In this document: positions 27,506-36,470 of the stretch, one piece after another
How the letters are laid out: the number at the start of each line of letters is the position of its first letter
Numbering within the stretch: the first letter of the stretch is position 1
Source: Pseudeuparius sepicola
Taxonomy: Eukaryota; Arthropoda; Insecta; Coleoptera; Anthribidae
Length of the DNA: 64,000 nt
Assembly: GCA_963920635.1 (NCBI GenBank)
Contig: OY987299.1
Coordinates: forward strand, 20,972,901 to 21,036,900
Direction: 5' to 3'
Position numbers and translations under genes: made by a program
The notes under the pieces: generated by a model
What the model was told of the DNA's origin: nothing
What the model saw: only the letters and a program-made list of their open reading frames with translations
The model's database searches: none

Positions 27506-28316
27506 CAGTGTAGTCATTTAAGTGTGCAACATTATTAATTGCACAACCAAAATACAGATATTGCCGAAAGTTTATGCATGTTCAATAATCATATTAGGTG
27601 CACTTAGAATGGTTGCGAGTTCAACATCATACAGGGTAGGCATAAAAAAATATAAAAATTGTACAAGTGTAAAGTACCCTCATTTCAGAAAATGCAGCAA
27701 AATATTAAAAAAAGTTGTTTAGAATTAAAAGCTATGCCTAAATACCAAAACAGAAAAAAAAATTCGGCAATTAATTTCCACAGTTTCTTAATAAACATTT
27801 AAAATAAAAAATTTTCACCTTAAATGGGAGTTTTTTAATATACACATTATCATTACTAATGTTTTACCTTGTTTGGAAGAATTTTTGCAAAATTTTAAAG
27901 TTTGTTTAATATCGTTGCAGCAAACATGCAGTTTGTGATTCCCTAAAAAATCTAAGTTAATTTTAGAAATATGCTTGAATTTGATCAAAGTTATGCGAAA
28001 TGGATTTAATTTTTATTAATTTAGGAAATTGTTTTGTGAATATTTAAAAATAATAGGAAATTATTTAATGTTTTTAAAAAATATATTGTTAGGAGGCCAT
28101 GTTTTTGCATTTGGGTAACACCTTAATTCTAGGCAACTTTTCTTAGTAACATTTTGCTGAATTTTCTGAAATAAGGGTACTTTACTTTTGTACAATTTGT
28201 ATGCTACCCTGAATGCTGTTTGACTTGCAACCATTCTAGGCGAATATTTGTATTTTGGTTGTGCAATTAATTAAAAAAAATCCCATATGTTGCACACTTA
28301 AAAGACCACACTCTAT
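27504..28316. mobile_element. Foldback element with arms of about 220 bp
   Basis: The left arm contains TTTAAGTGTGCAACAT and CACAACCAAAATACA; the right arm contains their complements. Both arms include the GTACAAnTGTAnAGTACCC text. The centre is AT-rich and non-coding. Confidence 0.75.
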
Positions 28317-28826
28317 ACTTTTATAAGAATATTCCGACAAATAGCTAATAATATGTTTTTTCTAATTTTCAGAAAACAAAAAAAAAACAAAAACAAGTTC
28401 TGGTACAGACAAAGCTATACTACATAGACTCTCAGAACAATTATTGTTGAAATTTTCGCTAGGCACCACCAAATATTTTTCATTAAAGTTTATATAAAAA
28501 GTGATGCTAGTCCTAAGAATTGTTTATATGTTGTAATATTTTTTTTCGTTTCACAATTAAAGTTTGAATGTTCGTATGCCAGGATTTCTGCGGACTATTT
28601 TAACAATGTTTTTGACTATCTAGTTTCCTTTAATTATTAATGGTAGTATAAAAAACTAAAATCACATAAGTCCTGCGTCTGGCGCATATAAAAGCACGTG
28701 TTTGATGACATTCCGCGAAATAAGGCGATTGGCCAATAAGCCATAAAATATCACAGCGCCTGGCAACAGGGATGTACTCGATCGTAAAAGTGTATTCATG
28801 TGGTTTTATCTTGTCGTTTTCAGCTA

Positions 28827-30383
28827 TACAGGGTGGCCCACCACGAACTGCATCAATCTATATAAGGAAAACTAAAAGTAGGAAAATTCTGAAAATTTTG
28901 CACCTCACCAATGCCGATGGGCGCTGCTCATCTAAAATATTTTGGTGAATCTGGCACTTCCGGTTATACCGGAAGTCGATATCAACTTTCTTATTTCAAA
29001 TGGAACACCCTCTATATTATTGCATTTTTGAATTCTAGGCATCACTTTGAAACAAAAACATGCAAAATGTCCTATGTCTAAATCCAACCGTTTTTGAGAT
29101 ATTTGCATTTTTCCGAAAAAAATTACAGGTGCAGACCTAAAGTCAATTAGCAATTTATGTGAGGAAACCGCGAAATTTCAAAACGAATTTTTGGCATCTT
29201 GTAACAGAAGCCCTGACCTAGTGATCTCTGCTGAGAAATAAATTCGTTCTTATACAGGGTGTTCACAAAATATGAATAAAAATTACATTCAAAATGTGCT
29301 TAAATCTCGAAATTTTCAAATGGAAACCCCCTATTTTTTTAATGCGATCTTATTCACCACTAAAAATGATGACAACTTTGTGTAAGGTTTCCTATACCTA
29401 AATGCAGTAATTTTCGATTAATTTACGAAAAACCCACTTTTCGTCCATAAAATGCGGGGTTTGCCGTGGACGTTGAAAAGACAATCGCGGCTAAGGAAAT
29501 GTCACTTGGTTTATAAATTATTGTCAACAATAATGCCGGCGCGCTTAAATTACACAAACGAAGATTATTTAAATTTGTTTATTATCTACGGAGAATGCAA
29601 CAAAGTAATATCAAGAACGTGCGATACATAATCTTCTTTTGGCGCCGGCATTATTGTTGACAATAATTTATAAACCAAGTGACATTTCCTCAGCCGCGAT
29701 TGTCTTTTCAACGTCCACGGCTAATATGATTTTCCAAGCGTTAAGCAAACCCCGCATTTTATGGGCGAAAAGTGGGTTTTTCGTAAATTAATCGAAAATT
29801 GCTGCATTTAGGTATAGGAAACCTTACACAAAGTTGTCATAATTTTTAGTGGTGAATAAGATCGCATTAAAAAAAAATGGGGGTTTCCATTTGAAAATTT
29901 CGAGATTTAAGCACATTTTGAATGTAATTGTTATTCATATTTTGTGAACACCCTGTATAAGAACGGATTTATTTCTCAGCAGGGATCACTAGGTCAGGGC
30001 TTCTGTTACACGATGCCAAAAATTCGTTTTGAAATTTCGCGGTTTTCTCGCATAAATTGCTAATTGACTTTAGGTCTGCACCTGTAATTATTTTAGGAAA
30101 AATGCAAATATTTCAAAAACGGTTGGATTTAGACATAGGACATGTTGCATGTTTTTGTTCCAAAATGATGAATAGAATTCAAAAATGCAATAATATACAG
30201 GGTGTTCCATTTAAAATAAGAAAGTTGATATCGACTTCCGGTATAACCGGAAGCGCCAGATTCACCAAAATATTTTAGATGAGCAGCGCCCATCAGCATT
30301 GGTGAGGTGCCAAATTTTCAGAATTTTCCTACTTTTAGTTTTCCATATATAGATCGATGCAGTTCGTGGTGGGCCACCCTGTA
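28827..30383. mobile_element. Outer palindrome of a three-layer concentric structure
   Basis: Ends TACAGGGTGGCCCACCACGA and its complement are flanked by TA. Arms share CTTCCGGTTATACCGGAAG and TGAGCAGCGCCCATC-type text. The symmetry centre near 29605 is shared with an inner element at 29253-29957 and an innermost palindrome near 29460-29745. Open frames at 28932-29153 and 30057-30278 are mirror copies in the two arms. Confidence 0.85.
29253..29957. mobile_element. Inner palindrome, TACAGGGTGTTCAC ends
   Basis: The 705-bp element lies at the centre of the outer palindrome. It contains a further inverted pair bearing TAAATTATTGTCAACAATAA; the right copy has 24 bp (TAATATGATT...) that the left lacks. 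No protein-coding sequence was recognised. Confidence 0.8.
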
Positions 30384-30617
30384 TAGACACTGTCACAAAT
30401 AATTTTATCGATGTTTTGAATCATTTTGATGAAGGCAGTAATTTTTTTCCGAAATATTTAGACGTAAACAACAATTGTAAAAGTAAAATTAAATATAGGT
30501 CGTGCCTCAGTGCGGCTCTGGCGAATATCTCAACGCACACGATCTTGTTTACATCAGGCGTAAGAGTTATTCGATTTTAGTATAGGTACTATTATACTAA
30601 CATTATTTGTCGCAATA

Positions 30618-31870
30618 TACAGGGTGTTCACTTTTAAGTGGACACAAATCAATAAAAAATTGATTTGTTGGGATATTTTCAAAATTTTTTTTGATACAAA
30701 GGTCTTCAAAATGCGCAACTTTATACGTGAACACATTTGTCAAATTGCAATTCCAGGGCCTGCTAAGATTTTTTTTAAACCCCGATTTTCACAAAACCTA
30801 TTTAGGCATTTTTTTTATTTAAAATCTGACCATACAGCGTTAATTAGGACCCTCTAAAACCCTTCAGTTCAAAATTTGAACTAAAAATATACAGGGAGTT
30901 CGGTTTTACAGCGCCTTAAAGTTGCGCAAAGTAGTGATTTCGAGGGCCCCTGGAGAGTCAAGCGTGCCATGGAATGATTTTAAAACAATTGAAGAATTAA
31001 CAGAACCACCCAAAGTATTGATGGACGAGACTGCAAGAAAAAATAATGGATGAACCGGATGTTTTTCTCTACCGCTGCTGAAAATTCAGACTTTTTTCGA
31101 ATTTTATTCTGATCAAGTTTGCCGTGCTTTTTGAAACAAAGTATATAAAAATCGTCGTAGGAACATAAACGAGCTACAACAAAAAATAATTGAAGCTTGC
31201 GATTCCGTAACAATAGATGAGTTAAGACGAGTTGTTTCTAATAACAAAAAACGTCTTAAAAAAGGTATTTCGTTAGAAGGCGGTTATGTTGAAAAAACCC
31301 CGATAGTTTAATAAATATTTTGTTTGTTATTTTATTGTTAAGATTAAATAAATTTTGTTATTAGTAACTTTGTTTCAAAAAGCACGGCAAACTTGATCAG
31401 AATAAAATTCGAAAAAAGTCTGAACTTTCAGCAGCGGTAGAGAAAAACAGCCTGTATTATTTTTTTCTTGCAGTCTTGTCCATCAACACTTTGGGTGGTC
31501 CTGTTAATTCTTCAATTGTTTTAAAATCATTCCATGGCACGCTTGATTCTCCAGGGGCCCTCGAAATCACTACTTTGCGCAACTTTAAGGCGCTGTAAAA
31601 CCGAACTCCCTGTATATTTTTAGTTCAAATTTTGAACTTAAGGGGTTTTAGAGGGTCCTAATTAACGCTGTATGGTCAGATTTTAAATAAAAAAATGCCT
31701 AAATAGGTTTTGTGAAAATCGGGGTTTAAAAAAAATCTTAGCCGGCCCTGGAATTGCAATTTGACAAAAATGTGTTCACATAGAAAGTGGCGCATTTTGA
31801 AGACCTTTGTATAAAAAAAAATTTTTGAAAGTATCCCAACAAATCAATTTTTTTATTGATTTGTTAAAAG
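30618..31870. mobile_element. Concentric palindrome with mariner transposase remnant
   Basis: The outer arms share GGTCTTCAAAATGCGC and GTGTTCAC-type text; the left end is TACAGGGTGTTCAC and the right end is degraded. An inner palindrome at 30890-31614 has ends TACAGGGAGTTCGG and its complement. The centre at about 31142-31366 carries a transposase C-terminus. Confidence 0.8.
31150..31311 (+). pseudogene. Tc1/mariner-type transposase C-terminal remnant
   Basis: The frame reads NRRRNINELQQKIIEACDSV, then LRRVV, KKRLKK and LEGGYVE before a stop codon. The LxxxIxxAC...LRRV...KRLxxxIxxxGGY/HxE pattern is the usual C-terminal tail of IS630-Tc1-mariner transposases in insects. The catalytic domain is absent. 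It lies exactly in the loop of the palindrome. Confidence 0.7.
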
Positions 31871-32479
31871 TTTTATGTTTCCATAAAAGTATAATAAATA
31901 TATTTGGAATCAGGAGAACGCTGGGATTCCAAATCAAGTTAAATATACAGTGTATAGGTTATGTTAAAACGCCGAGTTAAATCTTAACCTCAGCTGGACG
32001 CAGCATCAACATTAGGTACCTCCGCGTTGCTGAGCAATTTTGTTTGTCGGTGTCTTTTATAATCTGATGTTGTTTTTTGGTCAAAATCGTTCTGTGAAAT
32101 ACAAAATTACAGAGTGAAAATAATCATTAATTATTTTTCGTCGCGTTTCGACAGAAACGTCAGGCATTGAGTCATATCATTATGGAAAAAATGTTTCGTA
32201 GTCTGCACCATATAGACTTGTTTTTTCTCTGGCTTTTTAGACTACGTGGCGCTCATTTGTCAACCTACGAATCCACCCCTGCAGAAACCGTGTATCCAGA
32301 ATGGGGTTTCATTGTACGAAGCAGCGTCACGTGTAAAACAATGTGTCCATCTGTCCCACAGCTTCTCTTGCGGGCGATTTACTTTTCGGCACCTAGCCAA
32401 TTGACGCGCGTCCGGCCACTGGCCGCATCGTCGCCAGATCTCGTTTCGATGTCGTGAGAATACGACGAGGCGAGATCAT

Positions 32480-32526
32480 CCCCCCCCCTCCGAAACGTCT
32501 CGAACAGCGTCCCCCCCGAACCCCCC
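32480..32526 (-). promoter_or_regulatory. Long G-runs downstream of exon B donor
   Basis: Runs of 6, 7 and 9 G occur on the transcribed strand, beginning 47 nt after the weak GTCCGT donor of exon B. The layout parallels the G-runs after exon A and suggests an intronic splicing element; function is inferred. Confidence 0.5.
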
Positions 32527-32573
32527 GGGTCCTCCGTCTTCCCATCGGACGCGCCCGCGGCGTGCGCACGGAC

Positions 32574-32764
32574 CTGGCCTTGACGGACACCACCTTGGCG
32601 CCGACCGGGAAGTTCTCCCGCACGAAGATCGGCCCGTAGACGGCGTGGTCCCACACGGGCGGGTTGTTGGCGCGGTCCACCACGTCGATCTGGACCTCGA
32701 CGCTGCGCGACAGCGGCGGGTAGCCGCGGTCCTGCGCGGTCGCCTCCAGCCGGTAGGTCTCGCG
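32574..32764 (-). CDS. CadN: Cadherin-N alternative exon B (downstream member of the pair)
   Basis: This 191-nt exon begins RETYRLEATAQDRGYPP and ends VGAKVVSVKA plus two bases (AG). It completes the canonical LDRE calcium motif after the preceding exon, and its linker reads DRANNPP. The acceptor is ccacccag|CGC, with a CU-repeat 22-43 nt before it; the donor CCAG|GTCCGT is weak. Tracts of 6, 7 and 9 G follow about 47 nt downstream of the donor in the pre-mRNA. When joined to the next exon, AG plus C makes a serine (KASSGIE), a junction conserved in insect CadN. Including both A and B, or neither, shifts the frame. Exon B lies in its own GC-rich island about 3.2 kb downstream of exon A. Confidence 0.92.
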
Positions 32765-32785
32765 CTGGGTGGGGCGGTCGGCCGG

Positions 32786-32807
32786 GAGGAGAAGAGAGAG
32801 AGAGAGG
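32786..32807 (-). promoter_or_regulatory. CU-repeat tract before exon B acceptor
   Basis: On the transcribed strand a CUCUCUCU-type tract ends about 22 nt before the acceptor of exon B. Such tracts are classic binding sites for polypyrimidine-tract-binding proteins. Exon A has its own CU-repeat (about 36289-36304), but it lies about 145 nt upstream rather than in the acceptor tract. Confidence 0.45.
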
Positions 32808-32830
32808 CGGGGGGCGGCCCGCGTTAACAC

Positions 32831-32840
32831 GGTTGGTTGG
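32831..32840 (-). promoter_or_regulatory. CCAACCAACC motif upstream of exon B
   Basis: The 10-nt word CCAACCAACC on the transcribed strand lies 66 intronic nt before exon B's first base. The identical word occurs at nearly the same distance (67 nt) before exon A at 36210-36219. It was not noticed near the acceptors of the constitutive exons. A shared splicing element is an inference. Confidence 0.5.
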
Positions 32841-35711
32841 GGCGGGGCGGGTATGGTGGGAGGGGGTGGGGTCGGCGGAGGGGGAGTGATTGGGGGTGTG
32901 GCGCGGCTCGTGGGCGGAGTTTGAGATGAGTGGGCGTGGCGGACGGGCGAAAGAAACAATTTAGTATACAACGTGACACATGTGTATTGATTGGGTTTAA
33001 TACAGTTGACCAAAAAGCGCGGGCGTAGAAATTATTTTTTTTGTTATGTTCCCCTACGCCACTGGTAAAGACAATGTATGGCTGATAGTTTCATTTGTCG
33101 TTTTCGAGATTTTAATAATATTCCCATGAATTTTTTGCTCATAATCAAATTTTCTATCGTCTATTTCAATATTGTGGTTCACAACTGGAACACCGTGTTC
33201 ATTCGTTTTATCAAATTATTGATAGTCATCCACTGGATACTTATTGGGAACTTCGTTTTTAAATTTGAAATAGTGTGGTCAAAATTTGGTGCAGATGTCT
33301 AGAGTAAGTAAAACCTATTGTGAATTTATTCTTGCTTATTGTATTTTCCTGTTTTTCTTTGTGTTAAAATTTCATATAATGTTTATGTTAGTGCGTGGAC
33401 GGGTACTAGCTTCTATGGATTTTCGACGCCTGGACCGGGGCGCCAAATGAGGCACATCTATTAAAAACTACTTTTTATTATTGTCATTATTTAGCCCTTA
33501 AATATTTTTCAGTTAATTGTAGATAGCTCTTATCACGCCGAATTCAACGATAAAAAAGGTTTTTTATGAACTTTTGGAGAAAGGCTATAAGTTAATTACA
33601 AAACAGGCATAAGCTGGATCGCCTGTACAGGATGGTTAGATAAGAATGCAAAGTGCTGTATCTCGGAAACTATTCGTCGTAGAGACTTGCGGTAAAAAAT
33701 TTTTAGAATAAAATGGCCAAGAGAAAAACCTGTAAATTATTTTCAGATTTTTAAGATAGTCACCAGGGGGCGTAACCGCCATCTTAACTTTTAAAGTGAT
33801 TTTTCACTGAAATCCACCTAGTAATGTTACCAAAATAATAAATATGCTTTTCAAGTTAGGCTTTATTCGAATAATTTTTTAACACTTTTTGACATATCTA
33901 TTAAAATAAAGTGGTGAGGAGTGATTCTAGATTCAATGTTTTTTTTTAAATAAACAGCTGTAACTCCTAAATGACTGAACGGATTTTAACAAACTTGTTC
34001 TCGTTGGAAAAAGCATTTGTTGGTCCATCTTACCCGTGATATGTCTAAGTCTCAGTGATGCCGCTAGAGCGCGTTTTTTATATAATAACAGAAAATTGCA
34101 AAATTCTCGAAAAATTAAACGCAATAATATTACTTTTTTTTTCATAAAAATGTAGTGAAATGATACCTAAATAGGCTAGTGAAAACCGTATCTCGATATC
34201 TTATTCCTAGCTGAAAATATCAAAGAAAGAAAATTTAGTTTTATCATAAAATTTTAAAAGACGCTGTTACACCGGTATTTATTCTTATTTCTCTTTTATT
34301 ATTTTTTAATTATAAAAGTATACTTAGTTCAAAAAATTAAAAAAAAACGTGTGGGGGCAGAATAATCAATGCATTTAATATGCAAGTGCAAGGTAGGCAA
34401 CATACGAAGGGTAGGCCATGGAGGAAAAACAAATGCCTAAAATCAACTTGTTTTGCCTCCAGCTTTGTACATATATAGGAGATATTTTACTAATAAATAA
34501 TTCGTTAGGAAAGTTTCCACTACTTAGGGATTTATATATCAGTGTACTTATACAATATAGGGACTAGATAATTTTTAAGGTTATTTATATCGGTAACAGT
34601 AATTTCATAATGACCTGGTGCTGAGTTTTTTTTTAAGACCTGAGATAGCATCACAGATTTCTTTTTCAGTAGTTAATTCCAATCTTTACAAAATCCTTAG
34701 GTCGTATTGTGCTACTATTGTGAACCCCTCAATGATAGGAACTGACAATTTTTGAGATTCTTGAGATTCGAGATTTGAATTAACTATATGATATTTGGAC
34801 TTAATTTTTGGTAAAAAATAGATTGTCAGTTCGATCGATCGAAATACAACAAATAATTGAAGAACAACGCGTAGGCGTTTATAAGCCTACTGTGGTTTAT
34901 AACGGTTTCTGAGAAATTTAAATAAGATAAGTTATTGTTTAAAATTCATTAGGTAATAAGTTTTTATTACTTAGTTCCCTTTCATGCTTTAATAATTTAC
35001 GAGTTACCTGCATAATAAATAAAATAATTCAATTCTAATTTTTATAATCAATTAACTAACGTGTAACTTTGGTAAGTTATCGTATCAGATTTGTGAACGA
35101 ACTTGAAAATAAGTACGAGTAGTGTCTATTATTATTATAGTACTACGTACTACATACCATTTTTTCGTAGAGATCGCACTGACAATTCTTATATCGTTGG
35201 ATTCTCTATTATAAGGACCATCTACAAATAAAAAAATTGTGGAGGTTAAAAATGATAAATTAAAAAGGTTTTAATTCTGAAGAAAATGTGCCTCAGTATG
35301 TCGTCCCCCGCCACGACGTGGCAAATGAAGTTAATAATTTAAAAACCCCAGAAACGGGGATCCGTCCATGCACCACTGGGACACCCGAAAAAAAAATTCG
35401 AGTTTGAAAATTATGAGTAAGTCAACAACGTAATGATCTCTAATAAAGGTTTTTCGAAAACGTTTCAGAGCTTGATATGAAATTTAGTCCAGCAGAGCAC
35501 CTGTCCCAGATAAGCACAAATTGCTTTTGATGGGGGGAATGCTTGGTAAACACTAATTTTATTTATGCGCATTTAATGTCTAACTTAGGTTAGATTTAAA
35601 GCCGGATTATAAAGTCAACTTTCTTGGTCTTCTGTGCCACAGCGTGTATCTAAAAAATATCAAATATTTCTTCCTGTCAACAATGCTCGTCCGCCACACC
35701 AAACAAGCCGT

Positions 35712-35757
35712 CCCCTTTCCCCCGGCGGATCCCCGTCCCGCCTTCCCCGTCCCCCCC
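35712..35757 (-). promoter_or_regulatory. G-quadruplex-type G-run cluster downstream of exon A
   Basis: On the transcribed strand six G-runs (7, 4, 3, 4, 5 and 4 long) are separated by loops of 2, 5, 2, 7 and 3 nt, which meets the usual G-quadruplex pattern. It lies about 195 nt after the weak donor of alternative exon A. Intronic G-runs near 5' splice sites are known to bind hnRNP F/H-type factors; a role here is inferred from position only. Confidence 0.6.
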
Positions 35758-35951
35758 ACCGCAAACAACTTCCGGAACATGGACGGCGGATCGGTCGTGG
35801 ATCGTGGTCGGCGCGGTCATCGGGGCCTTCTCGGCCGCGAACGCGGGGGGGCGCGCGCCGCCACGCCTTAACCCCCGTATAGACCGCGCGTCCCCCACCC
35901 GGCGGGCCGGGCGGCGCCCGCCCCCGATCCCACACACGCCCCCATACAAAC

Positions 35952-36142
35952 CTGGCCTTCACCGACGTCACCACCGTCCCCACTGTGACATTTTCCCGTA
36001 TGTGGATGGGGCCGTAGGCGGGGCTATCCCACAGCGGCGGTTTGTTGTTGCGGTCGACGACGTCGAGCTCGATGTCGACGTCCGCGTGCGAGGGCGGCGC
36101 GCCGCGGTCCGAGGCGCGCACGCGCAACCTGTACCTGTCGCG
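35952..36142 (-). CDS. CadN: Cadherin-N alternative exon A (upstream member of the pair)
   Basis: This 191-nt exon begins RDRYRLRVRASDRG and ends TVGTVVTSVKA plus two bases (AG). It is homologous along its whole length to exon B, with the same length and phase, which marks the two as a mutually exclusive pair. It supplies RD after the LD of the preceding exon (LDRD), and its linker reads DRNNKPP instead of the canonical DxNDNxP. The acceptor (gccgcgcag|CGC) has almost no pyrimidine tract and the donor (CCAG|GTTTGT) is weak. Codon third positions are very GC-rich, unlike the constitutive exons. A run of intronic G-tracts lies about 195 nt downstream and a C-rich motif 67 nt upstream. It closely resembles the fly variant carrying NNKPP and RENVTVGTVV, as far as I remember that protein. 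Confidence 0.9.
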
Positions 36143-36209
36143 CTGCGCGGCCGCGCGGAAACAGACACGGGCACGGTGAGAGCGGGTGGTTGGTGGGGGG
36201 TGGTGGCGG

Positions 36210-36219
36210 GGTTGGTTGG
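36210..36219 (-). promoter_or_regulatory. CCAACCAACC motif upstream of exon A
   Basis: This is the partner of the motif at 32831-32840. It stands 67 intronic nt before exon A and sits in a C-rich stretch (CCACC and CCGCC words) that makes up the upstream half of the exon A GC island. Confidence 0.5.
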
Positions 36220-36470
36220 GTCGGTGGCGGGGGGTGGAAGGGGGCGACGCGCCCGGGACCAGGTCGCCCGGCGACGGTACGGTGCCGCGAGAGAGAGAGG
36301 AGGGACTTTGAGGCGATAGGTCTCGTGCACGGACGTTACTCTGTGGAGGATAAACTTCGCGTGGACTTTTCGTCACTCAAAGGAACCAAATAATCTATAC
36401 AGCAACTACCGTAAGTGCCTACACTCTACATGCTCGCCAGCGCACACGAAAACGTAAGTCGAATGTTCAA

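Larger units (their letters stand above)
32765..35951 (-). other. CadN: CadN intron between alternative exons A and B (3.2 kb)
   Basis: The two ends are GC-rich (32765-32960 and 35690-35951) and the middle is AT-rich. About 33626-34150 carries a one-sided TACAGGATGG-type repeat end with text typical of insect foldback elements, but no matching right end was seen. A segment near 33410-33450 (ggggcgcc) and one near 35340-35390 share gcatggacg-like words that might be retroelement debris; this is weak. No further exon copy was found between A and B. Confidence 0.7.

Noticed and set aside
28932..30278. Two 73-residue frames starting MLIDFRSAPVI on opposite strands
   Set aside because: They are arms of the palindrome at 28827-30383; no known domain.
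32765..33013. Proline-rich N-terminal extension of the exon B open frame
   Set aside because: It is the C-rich intron upstream of the acceptor read as protein; the exon starts at 32764 with a proper AG.
35634..36393. Several arginine- and glycine-rich open frames overlapping exon A on both strands
   Set aside because: They are shadows of the GC-rich island and of exon A; only the frame with cadherin motifs and splice borders is supported.
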